A DNA stretch of 64,000 nucleotides from Nomia melanderi (taxonomy: Eukaryota; Arthropoda; Insecta; Hymenoptera; Halictidae), in contig NC_135002.1 of the NCBI RefSeq assembly GCF_051020985.1, positions 4,712,001 to 4,776,000 on the forward strand, in the 5' to 3' direction. Both the position numbers and the translations under genes were made by a program. Position 1 is the stretch's first letter, and each line of letters begins with the position of its first letter. The notes under the pieces were generated by a model, which did not search any database, had not been told where the DNA came from, and was given only the letters and a program-made list of their open reading frames with translations. Below are positions 47,989 to 60,999 of the stretch, one piece after another.

Positions 47989-50900
47989 AATAGACGTATA
48001 GGTGCGACAACTCGTGCACGCCTGTGCGCCGTGAATTCGCAGCTGAGAGCATACGGGCGCCCTAATGGGGCACCACGAAATTCATCGGAAAAAATGTGTA
48101 TAATCGTCGGCCGGGGCCGGGAAGAGGAGGAAAACGAAGTCAGGTAAGGATCGTATAAATGCTCCCGTATCGTGGAAAGATTCCACGCGGCGATACCGGG
48201 GGAAACATATTTTTTTCTCGTCTCTCGTCGTCTTTTCCTTGCGGCCACCTCTCGTTTTCACTTCTTTCCACGGGCCGAGACCACGGCCGGGGCCAATTTA
48301 AATCAATTTAGCCGCCACCCCCCCGCTTAAACGAGCCTCAATTGGCATACAATGAGCCTAGGGGGTTCCTGCGACGGGGGACGGGGCTGGAGGAGGACGT
48401 GGAACGGTTAAATCTTACAGGCTCTTACGAGAATCGCTTTTTTTCGGGGCGTTCGAGTGCCAGGATGTTGCCCCCGGTTTTCAATGGTTTTCGGGGCTAC
48501 TCGGAAAACGTGGATGGTTTTGATTTAATCCTGCGGCGGTGTCGGGCGAGAGTTTTATTGGATGTTAGTGCGTCGAATTGGGGACTATTCGGTTTCATTC
48601 TGTGCGCGATGGGAGAGAAGAAATTGTGTGGTTCGTTGTTTCGTTGGAACTGTTACGTTTTGTACAAATCTCGCGATGTTTTGGGAAGGTAAAGAGGAAT
48701 TTCCATGGATCTTTTGCCTTTCGTGGATCGCGAAGTTTGTAGATTTCGAACTGAATCGATGAATGCGATAAGAAAGATGAGCGAAGAACAGGGGGATGAA
48801 GACCTCGTGGAAATGATTCGACACGCGATCGGGGGGTGGCGATATTAATCGACTGCAGTCGATCGCTCCCCCGATTTCGTCGCTCGTTACAAAGTTGCCC
48901 GGGCTTCTCCGACAGGATGCGAGAGTCGTGTTGCCATCGATAAGAGATAAGGTGGAGGGGGCGCGATTTAATGAATGTGAGAGAACCGGGAAAAGCGGAC
49001 GCAGGTACAAACCGTGTGAACCGGGGCGCAATCGTCCGATTCCACGGGACGATCGCAATTACGTGATTAAAGGAATCGTTTAATCGATACTTCTGCCCAT
49101 TTCGACGGGGACGAGACGATTTTCGTAATTAGCGGTTAACGTGAGAATCGTTCCTCCCTCGATAACGTTCGAACATCGAAATAGATACGAGGGAAATGTT
49201 CCTCTCGTGGAACATATAATTCATTGGCGATTAGACTGCTCTTTGATATTCAATATTTCGAGGTCCATCGAAGGGGTTGAACAAATCGTAATAGAATTCT
49301 GGCACGATATTCGGTGTCTCCCTCATCCACGCAACAATCGGGACGAAAGGCGACTGCTCTCCACGCAGAAAATCCCATCGTTATAAGCCGCGGCCGAGCA
49401 TATGTCACAACACCCCAAGGGACGTATCTCGAAGGGTGGTTTTTTCTGCGAGCGAACCCTTGATTTAGAGGGCGTGTTTTCCAGGGTAAATTCGGTTAAA
49501 CGCAGGGCACAATGGCCGCGAAAACAACCTGACCAACTTGAGAAGAGATTAAATACTATGAAGAACAAAGGGATTAGAGAAATTGTAATTATTATTACGA
49601 GTCAATGAATTTAAGAAAGGATTATGAACTACTGGAATTCAGTGACATGCTGTTGGAACGGTAAATGTTGACAGTAATCCTGTTCAAATTTAGTACGTGA
49701 TCTTCAACGAGAGACGTCCGCATTCATTATGCAACCCATTCGATGCAATTGTACGTCGAAGTGCATTCGAATATCCGAGATCGCATTATCGATAGGACAC
49801 GAGCGCAGTCCTCGGCACATGCCTTCGGTCCCCGATAATCTGTAAAGATGACGCGACTCTCGCTGAGTGAATTACAAAGTTCACAAAACAGATCGGATCT
49901 CTGTCCCAGAAGGCAGCCGCAGCAGCTCCGCTTTGGAAAACCGGAAGCAGCCGGCACGAGCCGTGAGATGCGAGCGGGTTACCAATTCTCCATGCTCTCT
50001 TGCCTCATCTGCCTTTTGTCCGGGCAAGGGCTTTCGAGGCAGAATACAGTCGGCTAACGTAACAAACATCATTCTCTCCAATTCTGCATTCATAGGACCG
50101 TTCAGAGTGCTCCGGAGTTTCTTCGTCCCTACACGCGAACAAAACATTCGTTCCAAGTTCTCCCACTTATGTGAATTCATCATTATACATCGAGAAAGAA
50201 TTTTAATAAAGTAACAGACCGGGAGAAGATGGAAACTCGCTGTATAAAATTCTAAGTGACTTAGTCTTGAAACATGTAATTCAGCCTTGATGTCTCAATC
50301 GTATCGATCGTATCGAGTGTTCGGAAATATGTAGATTGATAGCGGCGAAGGGAAAGACACTGAGCGTAGCGGCACGAAGATAACGATTCATATCTTAATG
50401 AACAAGAGGAAAACGTGGAAGTGCAGTTTCGTTGATTCCGAAACGAGCGCGCACGTGGATGACAGGTGACGGAATATTTAAGAGTCACGGAGTCGCCTCC
50501 TACGTGCCACTGTTAAGGGCACGCGACGTGCATTCTATGCAAATGCCGGCCAGATGCACGGATAACGCCGAAAATTTGTCCTGTGACGGTGCGAGAAATT
50601 ATCGCCGTCGCTTCCCTCCACGCGGCCCTCCGACTCCGCCCACCGGACGAATCGATTGGCCGAACGTTCCGAAGAAATTGCTGGAAAATGAATTCGAAAG
50701 TCGAAGTGCCGCAGCCCCTATAAAATTAAACATGTAAATATACCCGCGATAAACGAGTCAATCGCGAATATTATTATGAAAAGTATCCAACGCGTTAACA
50801 ATTCGATTAATCGCACTGCCATTCGCGAACTTTTCACGAAGCCAAAGAGATATTTCGCTCGATAGGGGATTTATTACAAAATAATTTCGACAGAAATTCA

Positions 50901-51552
50901 AAATTAGACAACGTTGAGAACACAATAATGAAACACATATCTAAAAGAGAAATCAAAAGAGTTACAAGTGAAACGGTGTACAATAATCCGTTTACGCGTA
51001 CTGGAAGGGTTGAAAATCTGCTGCCATAAAACTCATCGCCGAAGGGGAACAAAGAAGCGAGTGGCCGGCGTATCAGTCGCACGGATAAAAAAAGAATGGT
51101 GTAAAAATCCCAGACAAAATGGCGACGAAATCCGTTCGGCGGAAAATCATAAAACAACCCCCGGACGGCGGACGTTCGGCGCTCAAAGCGGAACGGGGGC
51201 CGTGAAATGCGAAGGAGAAACGGCGGAAAAATGTCGAATGATGGCGGTGACAATGGGCCGGGCGAGGCGCAATTTTTTCGCGATACTTCCGCAATAATTG
51301 TCGTTTTCCGGTGTATCGAGGCGCGGGGCCGGCTACGAAGTGGAATGGGTACCGGCAAAGAGATAGTGTCACAGACAGAACCGTAGTTCCAGGGCACCGT
51401 TCGCGGCGGTACCTGTGTGCAAGTACCGAGGCTGTACCGACACGGGAACAAGTACAATAGGCCAGTTTCGGGGACAATAGCCGCGGCCAACAATCAAATC
51501 AGAGCGCTATCAGCCGGCCACCCACCCCATCCGCGTTTATCCTTTGATCCGG

Positions 51553-51580
51553 TCGCTCGCCTCGCTCGCTCGCTCGCTCG
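51553..51580. repeat. CTCG tetranucleotide microsatellite
   Basis: Six consecutive CTCG-like units within a GC-rich island that continues to about 51800 with pyrimidine-rich sequence. Confidence 0.85.
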
Positions 51581-52075
51581 TGCCCCGGCAAACACTCCTG
51601 ATTGCACACCCTCTGTGTTTAAACAGACCCGAACTCTACCTTCTCCACCCCCTTCACCGATTCTCCGTCCTCCTCCGGCAGCGACCTCCTGCCTCGCTCC
51701 TCTCGCGCGTCCTTCCACCTAACCGTTTCTCTTTTCGCCGGTTCCGTGCACCCCCCTGCAGCTCGGTTTTTCTTCTCACTGTTTTGCACGCGACGGCCAT
51801 TTTCGGACGACAGGAAAAGTTTCTGTTCGAGCGTTCTCTACTCCGAGTTTGATTAATTTCTATGTAGCCTTCCTCGTTTTCTCGTTCCTCGAGGGGGTCG
51901 CTGTATTTAGCTGTGAACTGCAGTGGGAACGAATGGCGAAGTGTTCTTGTACTCTGTTCATTTCGAAAGGCTTTGGGAGGATCGATATATCCTACGAATA
52001 TTGTTTTGATGATCTACTCTACAGTAAATTTGTTATCTACACTGATTAGACGGTGGATTTCGATCAAGTCCGCGA

Positions 52076-52396
52076 TTAACTCCCTCGTTGTTTGGTCTCG
52101 ACCCACCCCTTCCTGTTCAACCCCTTAACGCCATCTACCCCTCGCGTAGCAGTATTTGAAGATTCCGTGGGAGAATTGGGGGCGACCGTCCTTGCGTCTG
52201 CACTTTGATGTACGTTTTCTTTCCTCTTCGGGGTAGTTTTATTCCATTTGAACTCTGTTACCGGGTCCTCGGGACTCGGGCTCTTCCGAACGAAGGATTC
52301 GTTGAGAAATAAATAGGAATGATAGCAGGCAATTGTTTTCAAATATTCTACGCAACAGGGATGATGAATTTGCAATACACCAGACCCTCGATTCAC
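52076..52396 (-). CDS. Coding-like ORF, unidentified, doubtful
   Basis: 106 codons on the minus strand. The distal part, from NESFVRKSPSPEDPV to the stop, is hydrophilic, Thr/Ser/Lys-rich and free of the Arg/Pro/Gly bias of the island shadows, with NSPTESSNTATRG near the end. The first dozen bases lie inside the TIR element at 52383, so the annotated start cannot be native unless the element donated it. It could be a remnant of a transposon or host exon. No catalytic motif or recognisable domain. Confidence 0.2.
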   Translation of the reverse strand: MNRGSGVLQIHHPCCVEYLKTIACYHSYLFLNESFVRKSPSPEDPVTEFKWNKTTPKRKENVHQSADARTVAPNSPTESSNTATRGVDGVKGLNRKGWVETKQRGS

Positions 52397-52678
52397 GCGG
52401 ACTTTCTTCGCGCGAGCCTCTTTTTACACGGTAAATTGGGAGTTCAGCAATTTACGCGATCTGAATTTAGTAACAGCGAATAAAATATACTCTTGTTCTC
52501 TAATGTGTTTACTATTATTTCTTTTGTTAAGCTATGTGAAATATATATGTATTTCTAAAACTTCTACCAGCTTTTCTCTTCAATACTTTTTCTCTTGTAC
52601 CGATAGGCTCTATTCATTCGACTTTCGTTCGCGTAAAACGAACCCACGTGGAACGGATTTTCGCGTAAATCGAGGGTC
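52383..52678. mobile_element. TIR element (MITE), not of the TTAA type
   Basis: 296 bp bounded by GACCCTCGATTCACGCG at 52383 and its inverse CGCGTAAATCGAGGGTC ending at 52678: 17 bp with one mismatch. Next to the left end is another hairpin (GCGGACTTTCTTCGCGCG region). The interior is AT-rich with no transposase. The superfamily cannot be told from one copy; flanks show no obvious target duplication. Confidence 0.7.
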
Positions 52679-54725
52679 AGATGTACTTTGTACGAGATGC
52701 ACTTTATACGTGCATTACCTCCAGTCTTTCCAGGGTTAACGTGGCTCCCGTACACGAAAGCAACCCTTAACGGTGTTTAATGTCTAATTTAGGGTTGTGC
52801 TCGGGCACACCTGTGAACACGTGGTAGGAAGTGACGGTAGAGTTATCAGGGAGACGCACGTGCCGGCTCGACGCACGGAATCGCACGTGCGGTTGAGCCG
52901 CTCTTGCGGAAACGCATCGTTACGGAGAGGCGTCGCGTCGCCTCGCGCCGCGCGCGGCGACAAGGATGCGCCACTAACCGAGGACGCTGCTTGTAGATCT
53001 TATCGCGATCAACGGACCGGCGGTTGACGAAACTGAGCGGTTATTCCGATAAAGGGGTGCGAACTTAATCCACTTTACTAATTCTATGCTAATTACAGGG
53101 TCCCGTTTGTACGAATGCGTGGAGTTCCTCCAAAGGCTTCCGTTGCAACATTAGCCGATACTAAATGGTAACTCTCTCGATACAGTTCGTTATCTTCTCG
53201 TAAATGTATTAAATATCTGTAGCTTCAGTTTCAATTCGCAAAGAATGACATCGATTTACAATAATGAATTATTGCGTGTATTCACTGATTAAAATGTAGA
53301 AACTTGGAAGCCAGAGGAAAGCTTGACTCTTGGAGGCACACGATTTTAAAGAAACAACCCAAGCTACAGAGTTCACTACGCGATTCGTCAACCTTAATTG
53401 CAGTGTAAATGTTTGTTTTCGCTTATTTACGCGTTTATCGTTAATTTATAGCATTGCCAGTTGGATGAGAAACTTTAAGTAAAATATCAAACTGTACGAC
53501 TATGAGTAACTTCAATTTTTTGAAATAAAAGGTAAGCAAAGGGTGGTTTTTAACTCACCCAAAGAGTTATAGGCAGTTAGAGAGATGTTCTAAGATTTGT
53601 TAGAATTTCAGGGACTGAAAGATCGGATGCGCGGGGACGTCTAATTTCTGGTAACTCGCGAGTACGGAGTATTGCCAAGCGGAATCCATTTAGGTGGGAA
53701 TCAGAGGAAGCTCCTCAATTCCGAAGGACGCGCTCACCTCGTCAGATATGTTTGCGTCGTGGGTTCAGGTTCGATCGAAGCGTAACGGGCCGTTGTCTTG
53801 GATGCGGGTACCTGGGATCAACGGCAAAGGGATGGAGAAGGTAGGAAGTAGGAGGATCCAAGCAGGGACACCCCCTTAGAGCGTCGCGGGACCAGCTGAT
53901 TGCGAGTTCAGAGCAGCGTACGATCCTCCACAATCAAGCCACGTCTCTTTTGGATTGATAACTCCAAACGTATTCGACGATTTAACGCTATTTACGAGAA
54001 ACAGAATATCGTATCATTTATTTGATGCTCCTAAAGTGTAGTCCTCTGGATAGCAACTATACAAGTTCAAAATTGAAACGATTCCTCTGCCATCGTCATT
54101 TAACTTCAATATTCAAAGATCCTTGTTGCTATACTCCAAAGAACCTGAGTATAAAGAAGAGAAATCAAAGAACCAGGTTCCTTAGATTTCCAGTACCTTC
54201 GAAGGGTAAAGATAATCCAAAAACGAAGAACTGAACGATACATCTCAATCAGACATCCTAACAGACCAATCAGCCCATGTCGTAACTCTTAAAAACTTAG
54301 ACGAAACCTGAAACCTCCGAAAACTTCCTCAATCTCAACAAAACTCCCCCAATTTAAAAAGAAACAATTCCCAGTTCACTTTCCACTCAAACACGACCAA
54401 TGACAAACTGGTCAAATCATCAATCCGTCTCATCATTCAATTTAATGCATTGAACACGGCGCCAGTACTAAGGATCCAGCAGTGGACTTTTCGTTCACCT
54501 CCATCATTATCTTCTGTTTAAAATTAGTATACTTGTGCATCATCTGTACCATTCCTACCTTCTAAACAAAAGATGAAAATGCAAAACGAAGTCGTCAACG
54601 CGTCGTGCACATTATCTTGTCTCTATCCCAAATATCCGAGCGCTCGCTGGCAAGTGCCGCCTGAACGGACACGCCAGCAAAATCGTCGCCGCGCTAACGC
54701 GTTAACAGGTTCAGGCCTTTGCTCC
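52679..54725. other. Non-genic stretch
   Basis: GC-rich at about 52790-53060 and 53690-53890, otherwise AT-rich. Frames of 60-78 codons only. No recognisable gene. Confidence 0.45.
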
Positions 54726-55057
54726 TTAACCGTTTGAGTGCCGAGGAGCGCTATAGCACCCTTCTTATATTGTGCCAAAATTGCGGAGAGTGCGGAGGCG
54801 CTTCTGTTTATCAGTATCAACTATAATTTTCTTACTATGCTTTACAAGAAATAAATCCAAATTTATTTGAATAAATGTTTTCTGATATTTTTTTGTAATA
54901 ACACAATATTTGTGATCTCATTAGATACTACCCTTATTAATTCTTTTGCATACACACCCAACCACTTCCGCATTTTTGGTGAATATCAACATTGTTTAGC
55001 ATCCAAATACGACGTAAGACGCATGAACAGAAAGTGAACGAAAATATCGACAGTTAA
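54726..55057. mobile_element. Probable TTAA-type element, family D
   Basis: About 332 bp. Left edge TTAACCGTTTGAGTGCCGAG, a terminus like the other families' TTAACCCTTTG. The right edge is taken as ATCGACAGTTAA, inverse partner over only about six bases; a second TTAA at 55075 is an alternative end. Near the left end is the palindromic GCGCTATAGC. The interior is AT-rich and non-coding. The right boundary is uncertain. Confidence 0.5.
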
Positions 55058-55624
55058 CGTGCTAAGAGTCGACGTTAACAGAATACCATGAATAACCGGA
55101 AACCGAGGGGCAACGGGGTCGCGATTCCGGGACAGGAGCAACAAACCCCCTATCGCGGCGAGGAGGAGCGGCGGATAGCCGGTGATCGATCCTCCGTCAG
55201 GACGAGAGGGGTTGTCGAGGATTATGCACCCTCCGAGGTGGAAGCCGCCGGCCGATTGGTCGGGCACGGCCACTCCTCTAGGCGTTCCCTGACGCCGGCC
55301 AGGACAAACCACGCAACCACGCTGTGCACACCATCCACCGGTCGCAACGTGGTGGCTCCAGCTAGTACGCGTCGGAGTGGAGGCGCCTCAGTTCACGAAG
55401 TGACTTCGTGTCGCACGCATCGACGCTGTAATACTTCACGCGTCCTGAACTCTGCTCCATCGCTGTACCCGCGGGGGATCATCGATATAGCCCGGTAACC
55501 TTTCCGTCCGTCCCGGGTGAAGGAGACTGTCCAGGATCTGTGGATTTTGTTCGACGATCAAGTGCCCCCGAGATTTGCATTATGAAGAGACGAAGTTGAA
55601 CGTTCTCGGCGACAGTTCCTTAGA

Positions 55625-55756
55625 GTCAGTGAAGTGCCCCCTGGTCGGAGGAGCTAGCCGCACGCTGGACCGCTGTGATCCTTTGGAACTCGGTACAGAG
55701 GCAATCAGGACTTTCGCACCGCTCGACACGAAGCAGACACGATTATGGTAGTTCTG
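55625..55756 (+). promoter_or_regulatory. Possible promoter and 5' exon
   Basis: GAGTCAGTGAAG at 55623 contains a TCAGT core like the arthropod initiator. About 120 nt downstream an ATG (55746) gives only MVVL before a consensus donor CT|GTAAGT at 55757. Unspliced, the next codon is TAA, so the ATG makes sense only if spliced. A very short first coding part before a large intron is common in secreted-protein genes, but no downstream exon was identified in the 8 kb that follow. Speculative. Confidence 0.2.
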
Positions 55757-58700
55757 TAAGTATTTCCTGCGGATTTTCCTGTTGCTTGGCAGACGACTCG
55801 AGCGCGACGTGGACGGGGGTGGTAAGGGGGTGGATCACGGAGGATAGTCGTTTCCGTGAGATGCGCGGTATATCGTTCTTGAGGTGTTGAACGAGGGTTC
55901 GATTGAATTTAGTAACTGGTTCTTGGTTGATCCCTTAATCGTGAGAATTTAGGATTTGTATTGGGAGTCAGGTATTGTATAGAGGGTGTAGTAGGTGGTC
56001 ATTCAGTGTTTCGGGGCATTTATAGGAGCTTCGTCTCACTGTAACGCGGTATTGTCATTACTGATACTCCTTGGTAGCTGTAAACTAAAATTCTGACTTT
56101 AGAGAATTTTCAAGCGAAAGTTGGGAGATTATCTAATGCAGAAGTAGATGAATTACGGTTATTAAATCAGCAAAGGATACATTAGACGTATGTAATAAGT
56201 TCTCCTTTCTTTCACTGCCAAAGATTCAAACTACAATATAAACTTCTCCAAGTGCACCACGGCGAGTTTATTTGGAAGTTTTGAATTTCGAGCATCGCCT
56301 ATTTCGGATTCGAATAGAGTTCAGATTAAACGGAACTGGGCGTGAGTTAATCGGAGCGTTTCATGGAAATTCGGAAACGTCGGAGCAGGTGGCGACCATT
56401 TCGGCATCGATTTCTCTTCCTGGACGAGCAGCAAGATTTCCCTAGTATCTAATCAGTGGGCGTTCTGCGGGTTTCTCATTGGTGTGTGGGCGTTATCACG
56501 GAGCCCGATTGGTCGATGGGTATTCTAGTGCTGTGTCGTACACATGCGCAACGTGCCACGCTGCGTACGGCTGCTGAATACGAATATAACGGATGTGATT
56601 CGCAAATTGTATGACGAACTCCGGCAATGGAATCGCTCGCACCGACTCGCAGGTTATCGCTTTTCTTTGGCTGTTGGATCGATAGAGCGTATCGCCAAAT
56701 TTGAACGGCGATAGAATTGTAACCGTTTAATCCATCTATGTAGTAGGGCGAGTGGAAATAACATTATCGGTCGCCTTTCGTGTCCTCTTTCTCTTGTTTC
56801 GCGGCTCGATAAGCTCAGAATTCAGCTGAATTGTGTAATTATAAATAACGACACGTATCACAGATAAGTTCTATATTCGACCAAGTTAAAAGTTTATTCG
56901 AGATACTGAAATATCGCAATTGAGGTATTGTTCCTCTCTCTATCCTTGATACTACTAAATACATTTAGCATATAGCGTAAATTGCATCAATTTCTATTCT
57001 TACGCGATGACTTCAACTAGATAATATATTCCATGCCTCTTTCATCGTCAATTTATAGGCCTATAGATATCAATTGGATTTTACATCTAACAATACATTA
57101 TCTAATAACTTGAATTAGACTCTCGCTTCTAATCGGACAATCCACTCGGCAATGGAAGTAATCGCCGCCGATAAATCAATTCGAAAGAAAACGAACGTTC
57201 TCCAATTCGCGAAACCTGAAAAGTGAACGTTCCACGAATTGCCGGAGAACAATGAAACTTACACGGATTTTCCGTCGAATCGAGAGAAATCGCTCGCACG
57301 GGTCGCGATTAAGGGAAGGAACAAATGACGGCATCAATCGTGCGACTCCCGACAAGACCCGGCGCGGCGCGTTCGCCGAAAAGGATAATCGAGCGGGCCA
57401 ACTGGAAAGGATCGTCGCCGTCTATTCGTGAAAACCCGATTACGGATGTACCCGCGCCACGCCATTGATCACGGCCCAACACCTCGAAGACAGATTAAAC
57501 GAATGTCCGCGGGTAAAACGATCTCCCTTTATCTCGAATCTCGAGAACGTTCTCTCCCTGTCCGCGGCGGTGAGGAAGTCTTTCAGACCCGCTCGCTCTT
57601 TCTCTCCGCTCCTCTTCCTCTCTCTTTCCCTCTTTCCCTCGGATCCTCGTCAGGATCCTTTTATACCGCTGCGAGCAAATGGAAGCTGACAGTTTACTCG
57701 GTATTAATGATGTCCCACGTTTTTCGGCGAGGAGCTTCTTTTCGCGAGACCTCCGATGCCGCGCTAAACTTCGATTCTAACAACTCTTGATTCACCGACG
57801 GGTCGCTATAGGTTGTAGTTTATAGCGTTTGCGCGTTGCACCGCTATTATTTTCCGATGCTAGAGCGTCAGCACGCGCGAAATCGGGGGAACGGCACGTT
57901 TATTAGCGATGGTACGGAATACAGCTAGATAAAACGCGGTGAGTCTCAATGAATCGAGATGGAATCGAACAAAACCCGTTCAGCCGGGCTTCCCATTGAT
58001 TCCACGGTGTGCGCTTTCGGACGCGTGTAAATCGAGAGGCGACGAAACAGGTTGAAGGAAACGGAAGATTAGAAAGGAAACGCGAAACGTGTCGTTCGGA
58101 CTTGTATTGTAACGTAGAACATGGATGATTGTGTTTCAGCGATCGGAGAAGAAGATTATAGAATTCCGTCGTTAATCGGTGCACTCGGAATTGCGTCAAC
58201 TCGGAAATTCCTGTGAAAGGATCGTAAAATCGGAACGCCCCCCACTGTTCGCTGCTCGAAGTATAATTAATCAGAGAGTAAAACCGTCTCTGTTTATTCC
58301 TAAGTAATTGGTTCACAAGTAGGTTAAAGGATGCCTGACTTTCATCGACAGCGTTATTTTTTAATGTTAGCTTTAACGCTCATTACGGATACTGAAAGGT
58401 GTGCGACTTTTGTAGGTCAGAGTTTCTCTGCGATATAATTTTGAATTAAACGTACATGTGTTCCTTAATTTACATGGGAATGGGACAGTTGCAATAGAAC
58501 CGCGTAAAACAGGGAAATTTATGAAAATACGAGCGTCGTATATGGCCGGAGAGTAGGCAAATAAGAAGTCTGTTAGCGAATAATAACGGAACGCACGATT
58601 CCCGGCCGCGAAATAGTCCGAGATAATATCCCGCGGACCGCCAACGCGATATCATCGTCTACGCGATCAGTTCGATTGACAAACCTTTAAGATCTCTCGA

Positions 58701-59177
58701 ATTCTCTGCGCGCGATTTACCGCTGGACCTAACCGGCTTGATCGACGGCTATAGAAAATATCCGGATAACCAACTAAACTTTCTTATCACTCGTGACACA
58801 AATATCGCATTCTCATTCGATCTGCTCTTACATCTACCACAACCTCCAAGGTAAACATAAAACCAACCATTCAAGCATTCCTCCTTCGGAAACACCACAC
58901 TCAAATACGCACGAAACGCCAAAGAAACCACGAAAACCATAAAAATCGCACCTCTTAACCTCCAAACTTCAGAAAGCAATGAAAGACCTCTACTCCCACA
59001 GCAACATCGCTGAACAAGAGAAACCTATACGAGTCACTGCAAAGTTATCATCGATGCACAGCAGAAATCCCCCGTTAAACGCGAAGCTCGGTCCGCTCGC
59101 TAGAATTAACTCGTTTAGACGTTAATCTGAGAGGACGATCCAGCTAGTCTATCGAGCGAAGCAAGGGCGGGCAGCGC

Positions 59178-59216
59178 GGGGGAGGAGGAGGAGGAGGAAG
59201 AAGAGGAGAGAAGAGA
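59178..59216. repeat. GGA/GA purine tract
   Basis: GGAGGAGGAGG-type repeat grading into GAAGAAGAGGAGAGAAGAGA on the plus strand, inside a GC-rich island. It encodes a Ser run in a minus-strand shadow frame. Confidence 0.9.
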
Positions 59217-60094
59217 TCTCGCCTGAGTCGGGGCAGAAGCGTGATATTTTAGCGAGCTCGCGGTATCAGCCTTAATATCTGAAATTCTGAAGGCACCCAT
59301 ACCGACCGGAACGAGGATATAGTCCCTGGTCTCCCGTTTTTTCTTCCCTTTCGCGGCTCGGCTCGGCCGGCAGGGTCCACCGGGGATCTCGCCGGTGTGC
59401 GTCCGTATCTTGGCCGGTCGCCGCGAGTCTGTTCGAACCGCGGCGGGACAATCTCCGCGCAGCATCGTCCGCCGATGTATCATCTTACGCCGGTGCTAAA
59501 GGCGATGACTTTATCACCGATCCGGGCAATCATTCACCTAGCCTCCTCTCGCGCCACCTCGCCTCCCCGCGGCCGTGCGCGTCCCTTTTCCTCCCCATCG
59601 CGCGCGCGCTTTCTACCACCGTGCCTCGCGAGCCCGGGAACTCGCCTCCCTTCGCGCCCCGCCGAAAGGTGTCGACGTAACAACCGTATATAAGTAAAAC
59701 GCTTTGCGTGCCGGAGAACGCGACCCATCTCTTCCCGTCTCGTTCTCCCTTTCGCCAGCTTTTTCTTTCTCGCCTACTTTTCTCGTTTTGCCTTCAGCAT
59801 AACGGATCGAGCGGACGCGAGCCGTGGAATTATCGCCTCGAACGCAACGCGGACGGGACCCGAGGTAGCTGCCGGTCGAAGCCGAAATAATTACGGTTCT
59901 GATCTAACCCGTGAGCAAACCGCGTCCTTACAGAAATTGTTCGTTGGTGGGGTGGTTTCGGTACCGTTCGGTTTATTAATACGGTGGAATATTTGGAGTT
60001 TGAGACATTGGATTTTCGTTTCCTTGGAGAACTGCTTCTAGGGATCCTTTCTTTATCCGATATCGTGTAAATTATTTATACAAATGTTTCATGC

Positions 60095-60446
60095 TTAACC
60101 CTTGAAAAACCAATGCAATACATTACACTTTTATTAACCCTCAGCACTCCAGATGGTTTTTTAATCGATCAGCAACTGCAATTAATTTTTATATCTCCAG
60201 TGAAAATGAAAAGTGCTACATTCCTTCGATCTATTTTCTTTCTCAGTACAAAATTTGGATGCGTGGAAAATCTAATAATTTTAGGGTAGTTCCTTTGATT
60301 CGTTAAAATATTTGATATTATAACTGGTGCAATATTGGAGCCTACAGAGTTCAAAGGGTTAACTAAGTCCAATCCGTATAGCAGAAATGATTATACATAG
60401 CTCGGAGTCGTCGCTAACCTTGAAATACTCGTGAGTTAAGGGTTAA
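60095..60446. mobile_element. Nested TTAA elements: family I host with MITE B copy 6
   Basis: MITE B (229 bp, reverse orientation) is 60134-60362: left edge TTAACCCTCAGCACTCCAG, right edge ACAGAGTTCAAAGGGTTAA, with full family interior. It appears to sit within an older element: TTAACCCTTGAAAAACC at 60095 and GTGAGTTAAGGGTTAA ending at 60446. The outer pair matches over only about 11 bases, so the host is a weaker call than the B copy. Confidence 0.65.
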
Positions 60447-60726
60447 AGCCCTGGTCGCAAAGAAGTGAAAACTGTGCAATGTCTAATTGTAAAAGAGATA
60501 CCCAGAGTGATCGGAATTGATCAGCGTATATAATATCCAAATAACGTCCTATTTGCGTGGAACATTACGCCTCCTAATCTTACACGCGTTATGCACACGG
60601 CGGTGTAAGAACAACGTTCCCCGCGTTATTTTCGTCTTTCATTTGACGACCGCGAACCACCCTTAAAGCCGTCGTCTCTCTTTTTATCACCCTGTATATA
60701 GTCTTCGGGTTCCCGCGCACCGAAAG

Positions 60727-60755
60727 GCGACGCGACGCGACGCGGCGCGACGAGG
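60727..60755. repeat. GCGAC tandem tract
   Basis: About six units of GCGAC with one interruption, in a GC-rich island. Simple-sequence only. Confidence 0.8.
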
Positions 60756-60999
60756 CCGAAGGAGGCACTCACGAGGAGGCATGCCTTCTAGAGCGTTTGT
60801 ACAGGTTACGCGTTAGGTGCGTGCTCACATCGTTTCCGTGGGTTTTATCGAGTCGGGGAACGGACGTTTACGATCCTCGGACACCTACTCGAGGAGGCCT
60901 CTCCTCGCCTCACGTGGGTCTCCCGGCTCTCGAGCGTGTCCCGCCTCGACGGGCGAAAGCTCGATGGATTTCGATCGGCGGTCGATTTTAAATGCCAAT

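Larger units (their letters stand above)
46215..52075. other. Long non-genic stretch with GC-rich islands and simple repeats
   Basis: GC-rich islands at about 46830-47040, 47240-47870, 48000-48650, 48800-49120, 50440-50740 and 51000-51800. Simple repeats: TA-rich 47955-47988 and a CTCG tract at 51553-51580. Numerous overlapping frames, the longest 219 codons on the minus strand (51493-50834), are crossed by others. A strong donor-like CAG|GTAAGG lies at 48144 after a roughly 50-codon open frame, with no partner exon. No gene called. Confidence 0.45.
55058..60094. other. Long non-genic stretch with GC-rich islands
   Basis: GC-rich islands at about 55090-55880, 56350-56600, 57270-57740 and 59050-59900, AT-rich between. 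A GGA/GA-rich tract lies at 59178-59216. The island at 55090-55880 holds a possible 5' exon (separate entry). Frames up to 137 codons overlap on both strands. Confidence 0.45.

Noticed and set aside
50834..51493. 219-codon minus-strand ORF with hydrophobic C-terminal part
   Set aside because: Arg/Pro/Phe-rich composition from pyrimidine-rich DNA, crossed by plus-strand frames, no recognisable membrane-protein family.
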